Shown here in pieces: positions 8,492 through 18,294 of a stretch of 64,000 nucleotides of DNA. The DNA is from Schlesneria sphaerica. GTDB lineage: Bacteria; Planctomycetota; Planctomycetia; Planctomycetales; Planctomycetaceae. Position 1 is the stretch's first letter. Each line of letters starts with the position of its first letter. Made by a program: the position numbers and the translations under genes. The notes beneath the pieces were generated by a model. It had not been told where the DNA came from. It saw nothing but the letters and a program-made list of their open reading frames with translations, and did no database searches. Where the stretch lies: contig NZ_CP172346.1 in the NCBI RefSeq assembly GCF_044336245.1, positions 6,820,001 through 6,884,000 of the forward strand, in the 5' to 3' direction.

Positions 8492-10060
8492 TTATTTCAA
8501 GACGAAGCTGAGCGAGTTGGAAGCCCGCTTCTTACTCAGTTCATCGACAATGGTCAGCTTCAGCGTGTATGCGCCTGTCGACAGACCCTCGGGGATGTAG
8601 AACTGGTAGTTGTGGAAGTAATCGCGGCGTGGGTTACGGCAGAAATCTTCCGTCGAAGGGAAGCCCTTCGTCCAGACGATCTGCCCCTCGGAGTCCTTGA
8701 TTTCGATCAGGGACTTGAGTGAAGTGCGGTATTCGCCGTCCGCGGTCATCGCACTCACAAAATTTTCGACTTCCGCGTAGAGCAGGACCTCGTGTCCCGG
8801 CGTAAACTCGTTACGTGGAAATCGTTCATAGTTTCCGAAGTACGAGATCTTCCGGCAGAAGGTCATGTTCTTGATCGACAATCCGGCTTGTTCGCGCATC
8901 TGTCTGAGAGCCCCGCTGAGTGGCGGAACTGTTTTGGCGGCGCGTTCGACCTCGTCGGGAAACTGAGCCGTATCCAGGCTGTTCGACATGGCCCAGAGAA
9001 GTTGCTGCCAGTATTCCTGCTGTGCGTTGTCCACACTGGGAATGGCCGTCAGTGCCTGTTCCTGTCGTTGTGCCATCAGGTAGAGCAGTCGCAAGTGGGC
9101 GTGTCTACGGATGTGCTCGTTCATGCGGTCCCCGTCCAGGTCTGACTTGGTCGAGGCAAGTTCCTGTTCAATCCGGGAGATCAAGGCTTCCAGGTCGTCT
9201 TGCCAGGGCAACATGGGGAGAGTGCCGACGGTGATGGGACCACTTGGGATCTCGGACTGATCAATGTCGTAGGGAAGACGCGTCGTTTCTGGTTTGTCGG
9301 AGCCTTCCGACTTCGACTTGGCGAGTCGAGACGCGGCGGCGTGACCGAGGTGCCGATCGGCCCACTTGGGGACGCCGGACTCTGAGGCGGCCACCTGTTC
9401 GACGTCGCTTGCGAGGGTGTCAGCGGTTGCAGCGGCCTGTTCTGGCTTCGCGGGTTCGGCATCCCAGTCGTTCGTTTCGCTTGCGGTGAATTCGGCTGCG
9501 GCGGCCTCGCCCTTCTTTGGATGGCCCGTCTCGACAGCGTCCTGGTCGGCCTTTTCGTCTTCTTCGACCGAGTCGAAACGAACCTTGCCGATTTCCGAAA
9601 CGGCATCCGACTCGTCAGAGAACGGCTGATTCGCCTTCGAGACATGCTCGTCCACTTGTTTGTGGCGTACATCATCTGAGGGAATTGATTCAGCGTCGAA
9701 CTGTGGCTCATCAGCATCGAACGAATCGTGAGCCAGGGAGGCGTGACCCGTTGTACTGACGGCGGAATCGCCTGGATGGTCGCCGGACGAATGTTCCGCC
9801 GTCTCGATATGCTCTGCATCAGCAGGACGGTCTTCGGACGATCGACTTGCACCGCGCGCTGTCTTTGGCGAGCGGAAGGAAATATCCGACTGCGACTTGA
9901 GATCCGACTCTGACTTGGCCTTGCGCGATCCCTTCAGGAAGGGTGACGCGAGGGGGCGGTCACCCAGACTCTCTGCCCGACCGAACGGCGCAGGCAGCAT
10001 ACATCCCCCCGCCGTAAGCGAGAGAAGTACGAGCATCAGCGGGCCGAACACGGATCGCAT
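8492..10060 (-). CDS. Planctomycete lipoprotein with long acidic linker and C-terminal beta-sandwich-like domain
   Basis: 522 residues from the ATG at 10060. The alternative GTG at 10120 would put 20 residues before the signal sequence. The N-terminus is a lipoprotein signal: a basic start, a hydrophobic core and the lipobox LTAGGC (Cys at about residue 20). Residues about 35-260 are low-complexity, rich in Ser, Asp, Glu and Ala, and probably disordered. Then comes a helical segment with Gln and Asp repeats, and a C-terminal domain of about 120 residues (from 'MTFCRKISYFGNYERF' onward) that looks beta-rich, with conserved aromatic residues and a final strand ending in LSFVLK. I recognise no enzymatic motif. 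It is probably an envelope protein held in a membrane with its C-terminal domain extended by the acidic linker. The gene is monocistronic by spacing. Confidence 0.75.
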   Translation of the reverse strand: MRSVFGPLMLVLLSLTAGGCMLPAPFGRAESLGDRPLASPFLKGSRKAKSESDLKSQSDISFRSPKTARGASRSSEDRPADAEHIETAEHSSGDHPGDSAVSTTGHASLAHDSFDADEPQFDAESIPSDDVRHKQVDEHVSKANQPFSDESDAVSEIGKVRFDSVEEDEKADQDAVETGHPKKGEAAAAEFTASETNDWDAEPAKPEQAAATADTLASDVEQVAASESGVPKWADRHLGHAAASRLAKSKSEGSDKPETTRLPYDIDQSEIPSGPITVGTLPMLPWQDDLEALISRIEQELASTKSDLDGDRMNEHIRRHAHLRLLYLMAQRQEQALTAIPSVDNAQQEYWQQLLWAMSNSLDTAQFPDEVERAAKTVPPLSGALRQMREQAGLSIKNMTFCRKISYFGNYERFPRNEFTPGHEVLLYAEVENFVSAMTADGEYRTSLKSLIEIKDSEGQIVWTKGFPSTEDFCRNPRRDYFHNYQFYIPEGLSTGAYTLKLTIVDELSKKRASNSLSFVLK

Positions 10061-10334
10061 ACCGATATCCAAAGGGAAACGCCACAACTTCGGCGGGAAA
10101 TACGAGTATTGGAGGTGCACAATCGAAGATGAGATTCAATATGACTGGAATGTCGCGGACACTAGCCAAAAAATCAGAACGCAACAAGACCGGTTTAGAG
10201 GGTGATTTGCCATTCTGATTTTTGGATGGGCTTGGAACTTACTTCGGTGAAGTCCCCTGCGAAAGAGGGACTTCATTCTGCCATGGAACGCCCGCGACAG
10301 GATCGAAACGCGGGCGATGACCGATGACCTGCCA

Positions 10335-13300
10335 TCACTCGTCCGTTCTGATCGACCACAAATACTGCTTGATCGCCTCAAACTGCCGACGGGCGTTCCC
10401 CCCTTCGACCTGAGTGGCTGCGGTTGTTTTCAGATCAGGTGCAAACCTGGGCATGCGAGAGCCCATGTCGTAACGGGGTGGATCGAGCATTTGACGCAGT
10501 GCGAATTCAGGCCGGAGTCGGTCTTTCGCAAAGGCAAAGTTGATCCCCAGGGCGATCTGAGTGGCTTTGTCTCCACGTGGAACATCCTTCCCGACAGCAT
10601 GACACTGGCGGCAATCCAGCCCACCATCCCGCAGGGTCAGTAGCCGCCCCTGTTCGACTTTGGCCGATGTCAGCTCGGTCGGTACTGGCTCTTCGAAAGC
10701 GACGCCGTGTTCGGAGGCCAACTCGTGTGCGATCAGGTTGGCGTAGGCAGGGAAGCTGGGCATGCGGGCGCGGAGCCAGGGACGTGGCTTCTGCTTGATG
10801 TTGCCTGCGAGGAACTGGGCAGTCCACGGCCCCTGCAGCTTTTCACCGACCCATGTCAGATGCGGGACCGCCTCGGGCGATTGTCCCGAACCTTCTTCGG
10901 CGATGATCTCGGGCCACAGGGAGGATGCGGAATCTCGTGAGTGACAGGCCGAGCAGCGGAGTGATGTCAGAATTTGCTGGAGGCGTCCTGAGTCTTCAGG
11001 AGTGGAGTTGACAGGCGTGCGCCCGGACTTGAGGTACTGACCTAGCGATGAGCGATCGTCGTCGTTTAGGTCGTAGGTGATGCGATGCGGGCCGGTCGCT
11101 TCGGTTTGCAGGCAGCCTTTTGTAGCAGTCCCCATGAAAAGCGAACGGACATCAGGTGGTGCCAGCTGGTCGGTCTCTTTTGTCTGGTGACAGTGATGAC
11201 AACGGAGCTCGAGGAAGCGTTTGTGACCTCGCTTGACGTCCCCTTGAAGGGGATTTGCTGACGCGGGGACCATGCCTGTCGAGGAGTGTTCGAGATAGGC
11301 CGACAGGGCGACGACTTCCTCCGGTGTCAGATGAAAATCGGGCATCCGGCTTGTCGTGTGATTCCGATGAGGTGCTGCCAGGAATCGCTGCAACTGTCCT
11401 GGCTTGAACTTGGACTTTACGAAATGGAGTGAAACCCGATCCCACTCGGCGTTCTCGTCAGACCGGGTGAATGTGTGGCAGGCGATGCATCCAAGTCGTT
11501 CGTAGAGGACGGCCCCTTTCTCAATCGCGTCCGTGACATCGGCCGGCTCCTGTGATCCTGCAGGCGAAAGCTCCGAATCCGGTATCGAAGTGAGATAAGC
11601 GACAAGGTCAGCGACCGCTTGATCATCAGTTTTACCGAGCAGGCGCGGCATCGTTGCGTCAGGACGTACGTGAGCGGGATGGCGGAGCCATTCATTCAGC
11701 CAGCCTGGTTGCAGTCGCGAACCAATGCCGTCCAGACGTGGCGCCAGACGAATCTGTTCCACGGTCAGTCCGGTGGGGAATGATGCTGATGATTCGACAT
11801 TCTCAATGTGGCAGCGAGCACACTGATGTTTCTCGTAGAGAAGTCGTCCCGAGTCGGCCGTCGTGTCGCGGGGATCCGCATCCTGTGCCGAGTCATGAAA
11901 CAACAGCGTTGCTGGAATCAACTCTTTGGGAAAACGGTCACTCTCCCACATCAGACCGAAGTGCGGACTTGTGATGGTGGGGACATGGCTGATTCCAATG
12001 GAGTTCAGGCCTTTTCGCAGGCGAAAGGTGATGGGGGTAGGGCCAATTCGCTGTTGCTCTCCATTGATTTCGAGAATTGTCTGAGAGTGGGCAAGCTCTG
12101 CGCCCGTGTCTTCAGTGTCACTGCTCGCGTCATCCCTGACTCTCGCTCGCACGCTGAATCGAAAGTCCCCCGTGAAGGGGACTTTCAGGTAACCAGAGAT
12201 GGTGACCGGCTCAGAATTCAAACTGGGGGCGATCCCTGACCACGCCAGTTGCCGCCGAATGACGGGATGTGGCAAAGAGGAACCAGCCAGAAGCACGCCG
12301 GGCTGCAGTCGCGCGAGCAGTGCTTCTTTCTCGGGATCGAGCGTTGTTCGATGGAGTTGATCCTCAGGGAAGACATCCCCGGGAAGTCCGTTCAAAGTGA
12401 GGTAGGCGGTTTGCTCGAACGTTGTTTTGTCGGTGCTCCGCAGCAGGTAGCTGATTCCGATCTGATCGACGGGCTTCAGGTCGGGAATCTCGATGAAGAC
12501 GGTTCGCCCATCGGGCAGCAATGTCGCTGACCTGGGTTCCACCACGTCACGTCCGATCTGTCCTGGTGCCGAAGGCTTCAGATCGGGTGAACCGTATTCA
12601 GCAGACCAGCGATAGTTCCAGGCTTCAAGGTCATAGTTGTCGATGTCCTCTGCATCACTGCGAAGTAGCTCGCGCGAGAACGTGAGCGAAATCCCATTTC
12701 GGTAGGTCTTCATTCCGACCAGAAGATCGACGCCTTGACCGGTATAGCGAACGCGTTGAAAGCAGCCATCGTTCACCGCACTACTCACCCAGCCTTTGAG
12801 TCCGGTGAGGTAAAGCTGGCCATCTTTTTCATGAAACTTTCCACGATGAACGCCCGAGGCGAACTGCAGATTGAATTCGGTCGATCCACCGTTCATCAAC
12901 GGTCCGGCATAAGGTCCTGCGGGGCCGGTGACAGCTTGCGTTTCCGGGGTTCGGACCAGTTTCTCACGCAGCAGGAGTCGCAACTCACACTGGCCGTAGG
13001 AAAGATGCAGCAGTTGATTCGAGAGAGGTCCCCAGCGATCACTGGTGACCCAGACCTGACTGCCGCAACTGTTGTCTGCAAGCCGTGGGAACCAGCAGAA
13101 AGGACGTTCAAAGTCGGTGGGAGGTGTCGCCTGATGATGCGACATCATCCCCCCATAGAACCCCCCCTGATGGACGTCGAAGACGGCGGACGCGGGGGTC
13201 CACTCCCCTTCTTGCGGCGCGACCGTGATTTCATCCTGAGGGCCGATACTCATGCCATTCGGGTTGCGAAACCCTGTCGCATAAACGTCCAGCTTCTGTC

Positions 13301-16238
13301 CGTCCGCCGAGACTCTCAGCAGCGATCCATCGTGAGGTATGGCCGAATTACAGTTCCCTTTGACGTAGTAAAAGTTCCCGGCACGATCCGTTTCGAGACA
13401 CGCAACGTATTCGTGGCCGTTGAGAGACACATACGCATCGTTATTGAAGTTCTCGTAGTAGTCAGCCTCGCCATCATTGTTGATGTCGTAAAGACGCGTT
13501 ATCTGATCCCGACCGACGACGTAGATTTCACTTGGACTCGCACTTTTCCCGGTCCCTTTTTTCCGATGAATCACCTTCACGCCCAGCGGCTGGAACAAGC
13601 CGGTGGCAAAGCGACGCCAAGTGATTTTTTCCAGCTTGTCGTCGATTCCGTCGACCAGCCAGACGTCTCCATGCAGGGTGCAGACGACAGCCCGGCCATC
13701 AGGCAGAAAGTCGTGACCTCCGCAGAACATCAATGCGTTAAATCGGTTCTCAAATGGGACCGTGATTGTGTCGATGACGTAGGGGGCCGTGTCCTTCGCG
13801 ACTTCACCGACCGTGACGAGGGGCTCGCCCCAGATCGTGGGACCGGGGGTCATCAGTTTTGCCAGGTCTTCCGCTGCGGACGAAGACGCCGCCAGACGCT
13901 CGAAGGCGACTTCGTCCGAAGCAGGAGACCCGATCAGTAGCTTCACCAGGACCTGGCCTGCATGCGGAGCAACGGTCAGCACGTGAGCTCCGTCTGGTCC
14001 CCGCGTCAGAGTTGCATTTTCTTTTGATTTGATCAGTCGGACCCGTGCCGAGCCATCCGCCGCCAGGATCGAAATCGGAGTGTCGGAAGGACCGATGGAG
14101 ATGGTTCGACTGAGGGCACTGATCCCTTCAGCCGACTCGCGCCAGGGGGACTCCAGCAGAACTGTCGGTGCTTGGGAACCGGCCTTTGAAGTCTCTTTTG
14201 TGCCGATGGTAAATTTGAGGATTACACGCTGCTCGTGTCGGTATAGCCCTTCGTAGTGAGCTTCCGTTTTGGGAAGCGGCCCATAGGGGTTCTCCTTACG
14301 ATGGTTCGTGAACTGACCATCGCGTGACACTCCTGCCAGCAGCGGATTTGTGAACGTGACGTCGCCCTCAATCCGGGGAGGAACAATAATTCCGAATCGA
14401 GCGGCATCGAACCGGATAAAGCCCTTCCATCCGGCCGAGGCGCGCATCAGTTCTGTGTCGTAAAGAACAGCATCCGTCTGCTCTGGACCGACGCGGACAA
14501 CAATCCCCTTGTAGACGGTACCGCCCGGGCCGGTAATTGATCCGCTGAAGAAGGGGCCAGTATCCATCTGGCCAAAACGATCATCGCGTGAATCTTCCTC
14601 GGTCCACCGAAAGCCGAGTGCGTCTTCACCCCAATGTCCTTCAATTCGATCCTTTTTTTTTGACGGGGAACCGGCGGCAGCGGCAGCCTGAGTCACAGAG
14701 GCCGTGCTCTTGCCGGTGGCGTCGTCAAAATGCTTTTCGTCCTTCAATTCATCGAAATGCCAAAGCCCCAGGGTCGTCTCGTCGACTTCAAAGGGGCCGG
14801 AAGGGGAGGCCTCAAACGTCCGAACGCCGCGTGAAATACGTACCTCATCAATCAGACCACTGCATCCGATCCCCTGATCGACGAGGCTGCCGATCGCCAG
14901 TCCTCCAGGGACGGTTTGCCTGTCAGTGCGCTGGACTGGCTGGCTGGCAACTTGCCTGGCATCGACAAACAATCGAATGCGATCCGCTTCCAGGACCATC
15001 GCCACATGATGCCATTTCCCGTCGCAGATATTGGCAGTGGAATGGCAGTGGTCAGGAGTAAACCCGGGCGTGTAAACCGTCAGATGACCATTACCGGCCA
15101 TCGAGAAGAGTTCCCAATGCGTCCCTGACGACTTGTCTTCGTGCGCAACCAGGATGTTGTAGGGGCCCTTGTCCGTCAGTTGTGTCCAGCATTCGACGGT
15201 CAGGGGAAACTGCCGAAAACCTTCTTGCGCGGCGACAGAGACACCGCCTCCCGCGGCATTGAAAGCGCGTCCAAATTTGCCTGCCGTCAGTCGGTCGGCG
15301 GGGGTGACTCGGGGGAGTGCGGCTTGTGGCACCGGGACGGGAGTTCGCGGGACAGGTTTGGGACCTGCCGGTTTGCCGGCGAGTTGCGGTTTCAACCAAT
15401 GGAGACCATCCAGGTTGTCGTGCAATCGTTCTTCCGCATCATCGTCGGTATGTCCCAGGATGCCGATCGGACCTTTGTACCCGCTGTCCCGAATTACCTT
15501 CAGAAGTGCGAGGTCCAGATCACCCTGACCCAGTTGGATAATCTTCTGCCCCTTTTTATCCCCGTCGATCACCATTCCGTTGAGGTTTAACGTGTAGAGA
15601 TACGGCAGCATTGCCTTCAGAAGCTGGGGAAAGCGATCAAGGTGCTCATGTCCGTGGTGCTGGTTGTAAACGATTCCGACATTGGGAAGTTCCAGTTCTT
15701 TGATGATCGCGATTTGATTCTCGGGCTGTCCGAACCAGCCGCCGTGATTGTACAGAGCAACCTTGCAGCCAGCCTGTTCAGCCGCCAGTGCGATTGGCCG
15801 AATCCGGGCTGCTTCGTCGATGACTCGCTGACGCTGCTCCTGGGGGGTTGCGGTGGGGCCCCCCCCTCCGGTGACCCAAAGCTGCGGGGTGACTTTGTGC
15901 TTCTTGAAGACTTCGAGCGTCATTTTCGCTTCGTCGTTCAAGACGGTGGGAAACCACCAGGCTGTCAGTTCGACGTTGTGCCGTTTCAAGGCTTCGATTT
16001 CTGCATCGAACGTCGGAATATGCTCGGCACGATAGTCGTACGCGAACTTCGAAAAGCCGAGCTTCTCGAGCATGGCCGCACGGTCTTCGGGACCGCGTTT
16101 CTTAGAATCGAAGGGAACGATGCACCAGGCAACGAGATTCTCATCGCGGAACAGGTCGTCGGCTGCGTGTACTACTGAAACCGGTGAAAGGACCAGCGAG
16201 GCCAGATAAAGAAATACAATCAGGGGCCGTTTCAGCAT
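10335..16238 (-). CDS. Giant exported multidomain protein: TIM barrel, LamG, propeller and five c-type haem motifs
   Basis: 1967 residues from the ATG at 16238, which begins a clean signal peptide (about 1-25, ending VVHAADD); the open frame extends upstream but without signal-like sequence. Order of parts: a sugar-isomerase/AP-endonuclease-2-like TIM barrel (about 30-285); a Pro-rich linker; a LamG/concanavalin-like domain (about 310-490); a DUF6797-like region (about 530-690); a glucose/sorbosone-dehydrogenase-type propeller (about 800-1250); a beta domain resembling PA14 (about 1320-1440); then cytochrome c modules. CXXCH haem sites lie at residues 1473 (CARCH), 1584 (CIACH), 1680 (CHHCH), 1762 (CSACH) and 1876 (CRQCH). 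The architecture suggests a periplasmic sugar-oxidising protein passing electrons through its own haems, with LamG binding glycan. This is inferred, and no substrate can be named. Confidence 0.85.
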   Translation of the reverse strand: MLKRPLIVFLYLASLVLSPVSVVHAADDLFRDENLVAWCIVPFDSKKRGPEDRAAMLEKLGFSKFAYDYRAEHIPTFDAEIEALKRHNVELTAWWFPTVLNDEAKMTLEVFKKHKVTPQLWVTGGGGPTATPQEQRQRVIDEAARIRPIALAAEQAGCKVALYNHGGWFGQPENQIAIIKELELPNVGIVYNQHHGHEHLDRFPQLLKAMLPYLYTLNLNGMVIDGDKKGQKIIQLGQGDLDLALLKVIRDSGYKGPIGILGHTDDDAEERLHDNLDGLHWLKPQLAGKPAGPKPVPRTPVPVPQAALPRVTPADRLTAGKFGRAFNAAGGGVSVAAQEGFRQFPLTVECWTQLTDKGPYNILVAHEDKSSGTHWELFSMAGNGHLTVYTPGFTPDHCHSTANICDGKWHHVAMVLEADRIRLFVDARQVASQPVQRTDRQTVPGGLAIGSLVDQGIGCSGLIDEVRISRGVRTFEASPSGPFEVDETTLGLWHFDELKDEKHFDDATGKSTASVTQAAAAAGSPSKKKDRIEGHWGEDALGFRWTEEDSRDDRFGQMDTGPFFSGSITGPGGTVYKGIVVRVGPEQTDAVLYDTELMRASAGWKGFIRFDAARFGIIVPPRIEGDVTFTNPLLAGVSRDGQFTNHRKENPYGPLPKTEAHYEGLYRHEQRVILKFTIGTKETSKAGSQAPTVLLESPWRESAEGISALSRTISIGPSDTPISILAADGSARVRLIKSKENATLTRGPDGAHVLTVAPHAGQVLVKLLIGSPASDEVAFERLAASSSAAEDLAKLMTPGPTIWGEPLVTVGEVAKDTAPYVIDTITVPFENRFNALMFCGGHDFLPDGRAVVCTLHGDVWLVDGIDDKLEKITWRRFATGLFQPLGVKVIHRKKGTGKSASPSEIYVVGRDQITRLYDINNDGEADYYENFNNDAYVSLNGHEYVACLETDRAGNFYYVKGNCNSAIPHDGSLLRVSADGQKLDVYATGFRNPNGMSIGPQDEITVAPQEGEWTPASAVFDVHQGGFYGGMMSHHQATPPTDFERPFCWFPRLADNSCGSQVWVTSDRWGPLSNQLLHLSYGQCELRLLLREKLVRTPETQAVTGPAGPYAGPLMNGGSTEFNLQFASGVHRGKFHEKDGQLYLTGLKGWVSSAVNDGCFQRVRYTGQGVDLLVGMKTYRNGISLTFSRELLRSDAEDIDNYDLEAWNYRWSAEYGSPDLKPSAPGQIGRDVVEPRSATLLPDGRTVFIEIPDLKPVDQIGISYLLRSTDKTTFEQTAYLTLNGLPGDVFPEDQLHRTTLDPEKEALLARLQPGVLLAGSSLPHPVIRRQLAWSGIAPSLNSEPVTISGYLKVPFTGDFRFSVRARVRDDASSDTEDTGAELAHSQTILEINGEQQRIGPTPITFRLRKGLNSIGISHVPTITSPHFGLMWESDRFPKELIPATLLFHDSAQDADPRDTTADSGRLLYEKHQCARCHIENVESSASFPTGLTVEQIRLAPRLDGIGSRLQPGWLNEWLRHPAHVRPDATMPRLLGKTDDQAVADLVAYLTSIPDSELSPAGSQEPADVTDAIEKGAVLYERLGCIACHTFTRSDENAEWDRVSLHFVKSKFKPGQLQRFLAAPHRNHTTSRMPDFHLTPEEVVALSAYLEHSSTGMVPASANPLQGDVKRGHKRFLELRCHHCHQTKETDQLAPPDVRSLFMGTATKGCLQTEATGPHRITYDLNDDDRSSLGQYLKSGRTPVNSTPEDSGRLQQILTSLRCSACHSRDSASSLWPEIIAEEGSGQSPEAVPHLTWVGEKLQGPWTAQFLAGNIKQKPRPWLRARMPSFPAYANLIAHELASEHGVAFEEPVPTELTSAKVEQGRLLTLRDGGLDCRQCHAVGKDVPRGDKATQIALGINFAFAKDRLRPEFALRQMLDPPRYDMGSRMPRFAPDLKTTAATQVEGGNARRQFEAIKQYLWSIRTDE

Positions 16239-16453
16239 TTTTGGCACTCTCTCTGTGGCGTGATTCGAGTCTGAAACGCATGTTAATGAACCTATGCGAT
16301 TCCGCCAGTGGATCGAGGCAAATCTGCTCTGGATCAGGTTTGTTCCCGCTGCTGATTTCCTCCACGGGGGACTCGGGAAGCGAGCAGCCAGGAAACGGCC
16401 GAGATTGCCTGCAAGCGAGGTCAAAAAATTAAACCTCGCTTGGAACCTGCTGA

Positions 16454-17341
16454 TTAATCTTGTCGCGGAGCCGTTTCCGCGGGGCTGTCCTTGAGGCGAA
16501 CGGGCAGCTGTACTTCGGAGTATTGCTTGCTGTCCGATACGAAAGGACTGTTATGACTCATCACTCGCAGGGGGCCACACGATTCATACTCGTCCTGATG
16601 TGCGAGCAGCCACGTATCGAGGTGACGTCTGGCCTCTGAGACTCGATCCCGATTTGCGGTGCCACGGATTCCGATACTGATGACCATCTGAGCGGGAATA
16701 TCGACCACTTCAACCTTGTCAGCGGGGCCGAGGCTGCCTTGCTCGGTGGTGCGATAAAGAAAAGACATGGACGTCTTCTTGGTCGCTTTTTCGTTACTCG
16801 CATAGGTCACCTCGACCGGAGCAGTCATTGCAATATCGCGCTCCTTGATGTGATTGAACAAAGTCCAGAAAGCCCGTCCTTCAATCAGCGTCATCTCGGT
16901 TTTCGCGAGTCGATATTTGGGGTACTGCTGCAGACGGATCTCACCAACTGGTGTCAGTTCCGGGAATCCCTCAGGTCGGGGGGCTTCCTCTTGAGGTTCG
17001 AACCGTAAAATGTCGCGTGCTTCTTTGATGGCGGTCCGCCATTGTTTGACAAATTTCTTGGAATCCGACTCCTTCGACGTGGCCGTTTTTGTGAATGACT
17101 CTGCCAGGACCACATTCGCCGGTGCCGCGTTCATCGCTTCCAACGCCGCGGCTTGCAAGTGCGCGAGCTCTTTCACCGGGTCACGCAGTGATTCCGCCGT
17201 GCTCAATGCCGCATCCAATTTGTCGGCGACCTCGACCGGAGTCATGGCTCGATCCTCCCCGTGACCGGTCTGCGAGGAATACAAGAACGAAGCGGTGCAA
17301 AATGCAATCAGGCAAGCCATTGCTCTTGATTGTGTCATCAT
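16454..17341 (-). CDS. Exported SOUL-family haem-binding protein
   Basis: 295 residues from the ATG at 17341, chosen because AGGA lies 6-7 nt upstream and the protein then opens with a signal peptide (MMTQSRAMACLIAFCTASF...); an ATG at 17359 is the alternative. After a helical region (about 30-110) the SOUL domain runs from about 120 to 270. It shows the family patterns 'YPKYRLAKTEM', 'AFWTLFNHIKERDIAMTAPVE' (SOUL proteins typically carry 'I.MT.PV') and 'MSFLYR'. Eukaryotic and bacterial SOUL proteins bind haem or porphyrins. The gene lies 152 nt downstream of the anti-sigma gene on the same strand, so it may belong to that regulon. The helical N-terminal extension is not typical of minimal SOUL proteins. 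Confidence 0.85.
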   Translation of the reverse strand: MMTQSRAMACLIAFCTASFLYSSQTGHGEDRAMTPVEVADKLDAALSTAESLRDPVKELAHLQAAALEAMNAAPANVVLAESFTKTATSKESDSKKFVKQWRTAIKEARDILRFEPQEEAPRPEGFPELTPVGEIRLQQYPKYRLAKTEMTLIEGRAFWTLFNHIKERDIAMTAPVEVTYASNEKATKKTSMSFLYRTTEQGSLGPADKVEVVDIPAQMVISIGIRGTANRDRVSEARRHLDTWLLAHQDEYESCGPLRVMSHNSPFVSDSKQYSEVQLPVRLKDSPAETAPRQD

Positions 17342-17493
17342 AGTCGATCCTGAATCCATCTTAGTTTGTTGAGGTGATTGCACATCATTGAACCCGAGGA
17401 ATCCTGTCCAGCGGGTTGCTGAAACGGGCGCCAGACTTGTCTCTCAGCGGACCTTAATCATGTCGTCGGCAACAATCTGCACCGATGCCGCAG

Positions 17494-18294
17494 CTACTTG
17501 ACTTCAGCCAGCAGCGGCAATCGTTCGCGTGACGAAACCACAACACCGCCAGGCTTCTCGATCGTCACCGCGAAGAGGTAGGCTTCTTGAACCCTGAGCT
17601 TCGCATGAATAGAAACGATCGCCTCCTGTTCGGACGAAATGTCGAAAACACCGCCATCGATGGGAGTCTTGTCATCCTGGTTCTTGTCAAAGATCCACAA
17701 CTGATACTGTTCCCGAGTGGGATCATTAACGGGCAGGCCACGGAAACGCATGAACCCGGACTGCTCTGAAGGACTCCAGACAACGTCGCCAGCGGCATTC
17801 GCAATCTCGGTGGGACCGGGCGCCCAGTCCACCTGGACAACATCGTCGATGGTCGAAATCAGTTTCAAACGTTGCTGTGACAAGTCCAGCGCGGTGGAAG
17901 GATCGAGTGGATCCAGCTTCGAATTGAAGAGTGTCAGCATCGTGATGACCATGCACGCTGCTGCAACCAGCCACGGGAACTTACTGGATCGAGGCGAACT
18001 GGTTTTGGTTGGTTCCAACGGACGGGTCGGCACGGTGACAGGACCGCCCAGTTCCTCAATGGCCCGCGATCTGATTGCCTTGCGAAGATGGTCTGGCAGC
18101 GGCATTGACGTTGAATCCGACCATGCGAGATCAAGTGATGCAACCACCTGCTCGAAGTGATGCAACTGTTCGACAGGGGACTGCTCTGCCAGTCTATCAA
18201 ATTCCGTTTGTTCGTCTGGCGAGAGTCCGAATAATAACCGCGTGATTTGCAGTTCTTCCCAACGATCGTTGTCCCCATTTGCGGGATTGTTCAT
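17494..18294 (-). CDS. RskA-like transmembrane anti-sigma factor
   Basis: 266 residues. The N-terminal cytoplasmic part (about 1-100) would hold the sigma-binding domain. One TM helix follows (about 103-122, FPWLVAAACMVITMLTLFN), then an extracytoplasmic RskA C-terminal domain (about 150-266). That domain has the family signatures 'GLPVNDPTREQYQLWIFD' and the AVTIEKPGG...P terminal motif, seen here as 'FAVTIEKPGGVVVSSRERL'. Anti-SigK factors hold the sigma factor at the membrane until regulated intramembrane proteolysis frees it. The ATG overlaps the sigma gene's stop by 4 nt (ATGA), the usual coupling that keeps the pair in stoichiometry. Signal and protease are unknown. Confidence 0.9.
   Translation of the reverse strand: MNNPANGDNDRWEELQITRLLFGLSPDEQTEFDRLAEQSPVEQLHHFEQVVASLDLAWSDSTSMPLPDHLRKAIRSRAIEELGGPVTVPTRPLEPTKTSSPRSSKFPWLVAAACMVITMLTLFNSKLDPLDPSTALDLSQQRLKLISTIDDVVQVDWAPGPTEIANAAGDVVWSPSEQSGFMRFRGLPVNDPTREQYQLWIFDKNQDDKTPIDGGVFDISSEQEAIVSIHAKLRVQEAYLFAVTIEKPGGVVVSSRERLPLLAEVK

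Noticed and set aside
12735..13940. 401-codon plus-strand frame antisense to the pentahaem gene
   Set aside because: Shadow of the giant gene's coding frame; no signal peptide, motif or ribosome-binding support.
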